Assembly (NCBI GenBank): GCA_016869765.1
Contig: VGES01000004.1
Coordinates: forward strand, 47,806-111,805
Length of the DNA stretch: 64,000 nt
Source: Alphaproteobacteria bacterium
GTDB taxonomy: Bacteria > Pseudomonadota > Alphaproteobacteria > SHVP01
Direction of reading: 5' to 3'
A program made the position numbers and the translations under genes. Shown here in pieces: positions 61,901-64,000 of this stretch. The notes beneath the pieces were generated by a model. It was not told the DNA's origin. It worked only from the letters and a program-made list of their open reading frames with translations, and ran no database searches. The number at the start of each line of letters is the position of its first letter. The stretch's first letter is position 1.

Positions 61901-63856
61901 ATGTCCTCACCCTCCGCCTACCCGCGCCTGCTCAGCCCAGTGAAGATCGGGCCCAAAACGTTGCGCAACCGCGTCGTCTTGAGCGGTCACAGCATGCGCC
62001 ATTCGGACAACGGGCTGATCGGCGACCGGGCGCGCGGCTACATGGCGGCCCGCGCGCGCGGTGGCGCGGCGATGGTCATCCTCGAATCGGCGTTGATCAC
62101 GCCGGGAACCCGCGCAAACGTGCAGCAGATTTCGCTCTACGACGACGCCATCGTCCCGGGCCTCCGCCGGCTCGCCGATGAGGTCCACGACGCCGGCGGG
62201 CTCGTGTCGATCATCCTCTGGCACGGTGGCCACAACGTTCCCCACCATGTCAGCGGTCGAGCGGCGTTGGCGCCGTCGGCCCTCCCCTCACCCAGCACCG
62301 GCGAGATGCCACGGGCGATGACCAAGCGTGACATGAAAGATGTACGCGAGGAATTCCGCCAGTCCGCGCGGCGGTGCCGCGAGGCCGGGCTGGATGCCGT
62401 CGAGGTGCAGACCGCGACCGACTACCTGCTCGGGTCTTTTCTCTCGCCGAGGCTAAATCTGCGCACCGACGAATATGGTGGGTTGCTGGGGAACCGCGTC
62501 CGCTTCGTCGCCGAGGTCTTGCAGGACGTTCGTGAGGTGGTGGGAAACGCCATGGCGGTCGGCGTGCGGACCTCGGCCAATCACGTGATCGCCGGCGACC
62601 CGGAGGACTATGGGCTTCGCGACTCCGTCGCTGCGATGCAATGGCTGGCCGAGCGGGGGTTCGTCGACTGGGTCAGCGTAATGAATGGTTCGCACTTCTC
62701 GTTTCCCGAATGCATCCCGCCGATGAGCTACCCGCGCGTGAATCAGGCAGCGCTCGGAAAAGCCTTCAAGGATGTACTGAAGGTACCGGTGTTTCTGACG
62801 AGCCGCATCCGCACGCCCGACGAAGCCGAGCAGCTTATTGCCAACGGCGAAACCGATGTCGTGGCGATGGCGCGCACGCTGATCGCCGAGCCGGAATGGG
62901 TGAACAAGGTGGCCGCGGGACAGATCGACCGTATCCGTCCCTGCCTCTCCTGCAACCAGGGCTGTCTGGCGTTTTCGATCCGCAGCATCCCCGCGTCCTG
63001 CATCGTCAATCCGGTGGCAGGCCGGGAGTTCGAACTCGATCCTATGGTGCCGACGACAACGCCGAAGCGCTTCGCCGTGGTTGGCGGTGGGCCCGCAGGC
63101 CTCGAAACCGCCCGCGTCCTCTCCCTGCGCGGCCACGCCGTCTCGCTTTACGAGGCGTCGTCCCGGCTCGGCGGCGCCTTGCGGCTCGCCGGCGAGGCGC
63201 CTTTCCGCAACGAGATGTTGCCGATCATCGCCTGGTGGGAGCGCGAACTGGCCCATCAGGGCGTTGCTGTGCACCTCGACACGCGCGTCGATCCGAGTCG
63301 GCCTCCTGACGCGGACTCGGTGATCTGGGCGATCGGAGCGACGGTCGGCCAGTCGGCGGTACACCGGCGACGGCCCTACTTGCGCGACGGCATTCCGGGC
63401 TCGCAGGGGCTGCCGCACGGCCGCCAGGTCTTGGCCGGAGAAGTAACGGTGCGGGGTCAGATCTTGATCGTGGGCGAAGAAGGCGAATGGCCGCTGATCT
63501 CCCTTGTCGACCACCTCCTCGCTCAGCCCGGCACACAGCATCTCACGGTCACCATTCCTACCGCGCGATTGGGTGAGCCGCTGCTCGACCTGACGGCGGA
63601 GAGTGGCGACGTTGTGGCGCGATTGGCGAACGCTCCGGTTCGGATCTTGCGCGAAACCATCGTGCAAGAGATTGCGGGGAGCAAAGTGACCTTGGCCAAC
63701 GGCACGACCCTCGGGCCGTTCGACGCGATCGTCCTTTCGACAGGGACCGTCTCGCGGCCTTGGCCCGAAGACGCGTTGGGTGTGGGCGACTGCGTCGCAC
63801 CGCGCGGCATCTGGGGCGCCACGCACGACGCCAACAGGCTCGCGCGGCGACTCTAG
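61901..63856 (+). CDS. OYE-type FMN/FAD oxidoreductase (2,4-dienoyl-CoA reductase-like)
   Basis: RLLSPVKIGPKTLRNRVVLSGHSMRHSDNGLIGDRARGYMAARARGGAAMVILES, GLDAVEVQTATDYLLGSFLSPRLNLRTDEYGG, RPCLSCNQGCL, FAVVGGGPAGLETARVLSLRGHAVSLYEA. Confidence 0.93.
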   Translation: MSSPSAYPRLLSPVKIGPKTLRNRVVLSGHSMRHSDNGLIGDRARGYMAARARGGAAMVILESALITPGTRANVQQISLYDDAIVPGLRRLADEVHDAGGLVSIILWHGGHNVPHHVSGRAALAPSALPSPSTGEMPRAMTKRDMKDVREEFRQSARRCREAGLDAVEVQTATDYLLGSFLSPRLNLRTDEYGGLLGNRVRFVAEVLQDVREVVGNAMAVGVRTSANHVIAGDPEDYGLRDSVAAMQWLAERGFVDWVSVMNGSHFSFPECIPPMSYPRVNQAALGKAFKDVLKVPVFLTSRIRTPDEAEQLIANGETDVVAMARTLIAEPEWVNKVAAGQIDRIRPCLSCNQGCLAFSIRSIPASCIVNPVAGREFELDPMVPTTTPKRFAVVGGGPAGLETARVLSLRGHAVSLYEASSRLGGALRLAGEAPFRNEMLPIIAWWERELAHQGVAVHLDTRVDPSRPPDADSVIWAIGATVGQSAVHRRRPYLRDGIPGSQGLPHGRQVLAGEVTVRGQILIVGEEGEWPLISLVDHLLAQPGTQHLTVTIPTARLGEPLLDLTAESGDVVARLANAPVRILRETIVQEIAGSKVTLANGTTLGPFDAIVLSTGTVSRPWPEDALGVGDCVAPRGIWGATHDANRLARRL

Positions 63857-64000
63857 AGCGCGTTTCTGAAAGGTTGAATCGGCGGGGATTCCCTTGGTCG
63901 GGGATTCGTGATTCAAGATGCTGGCTGGATTGGAGGCCAGCAGCGATGGCGCGTCCCTATTCGCTGGATTTGCGTAACCGCGTGGTGGCCTCGGTATCGG
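63857..64000 (+). mobile_element. Left part of an IS630-type insertion sequence (truncated by the window)
   Basis: Transposase N-terminus plus non-coding left end directly after the preceding stop codon; element boundary not defined. Confidence 0.7.
63946..64000 (+). CDS. IS630-family transposase, N-terminal fragment
   Basis: MARPYSLDLRNRVVASVS... is typical of the helix-turn-helix N-terminus of IS630-type transposases; continues beyond the window. Confidence 0.8.
   Translation, partial: MARPYSLDLRNRVVASVS

Noticed and set aside
62453-63916. 487-aa minus-strand ORF
   Set aside because: Antisense to the OYE-like oxidoreductase

Overview
GC-rich window with an alphaproteobacterial (Rhodospirillales-like) gene repertoire. 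About 57 kb is densely packed core chromosome: aat; mlaD; NDUFA12-like; B12-dependent class II ribonucleotide reductase nrdJ; aspS; rnd; ppx/ppk1; sixA-like; hda-like; purM/purN; ndk; holC; pepA; lptF/lptG/lptD-surA-pdxA-rsmA; gmk; yicC; mltG; fabF/acpP/fabG/fabD; rpsF/rpsR/rplI; cfa; dnaB; alr; mlaE/mlaF-like; radA; cvpA; purF; der; bamB; guaA; guaB; rlmE; a second Ppx/GppA; and one tRNA-Gln(CTG). The last ~6.5 kb is accessory-like: an orphan peptide-type ABC substrate-binding protein, a decayed SBP paralogue, an MmgE/PrpD protein, a remnant of an FAD-linked oxidase C-terminus, an OYE-type flavin oxidoreductase, and the start of an IS630-type transposase cut by the window edge. I found no CRISPR array, prophage, defence island or convincing new multigene system. 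The best leads are the nrdJ control region (putative NrdR box pair overlapping a promoter, plus a leader with competing hairpins), a possibly leaderless lptF promoter, AT-rich islands inside alr and the DUF2066 gene, and the two previously unmarked pseudogene remnants near the right end. All calls come from reading the sequence and the supplied translations; no database search was run.
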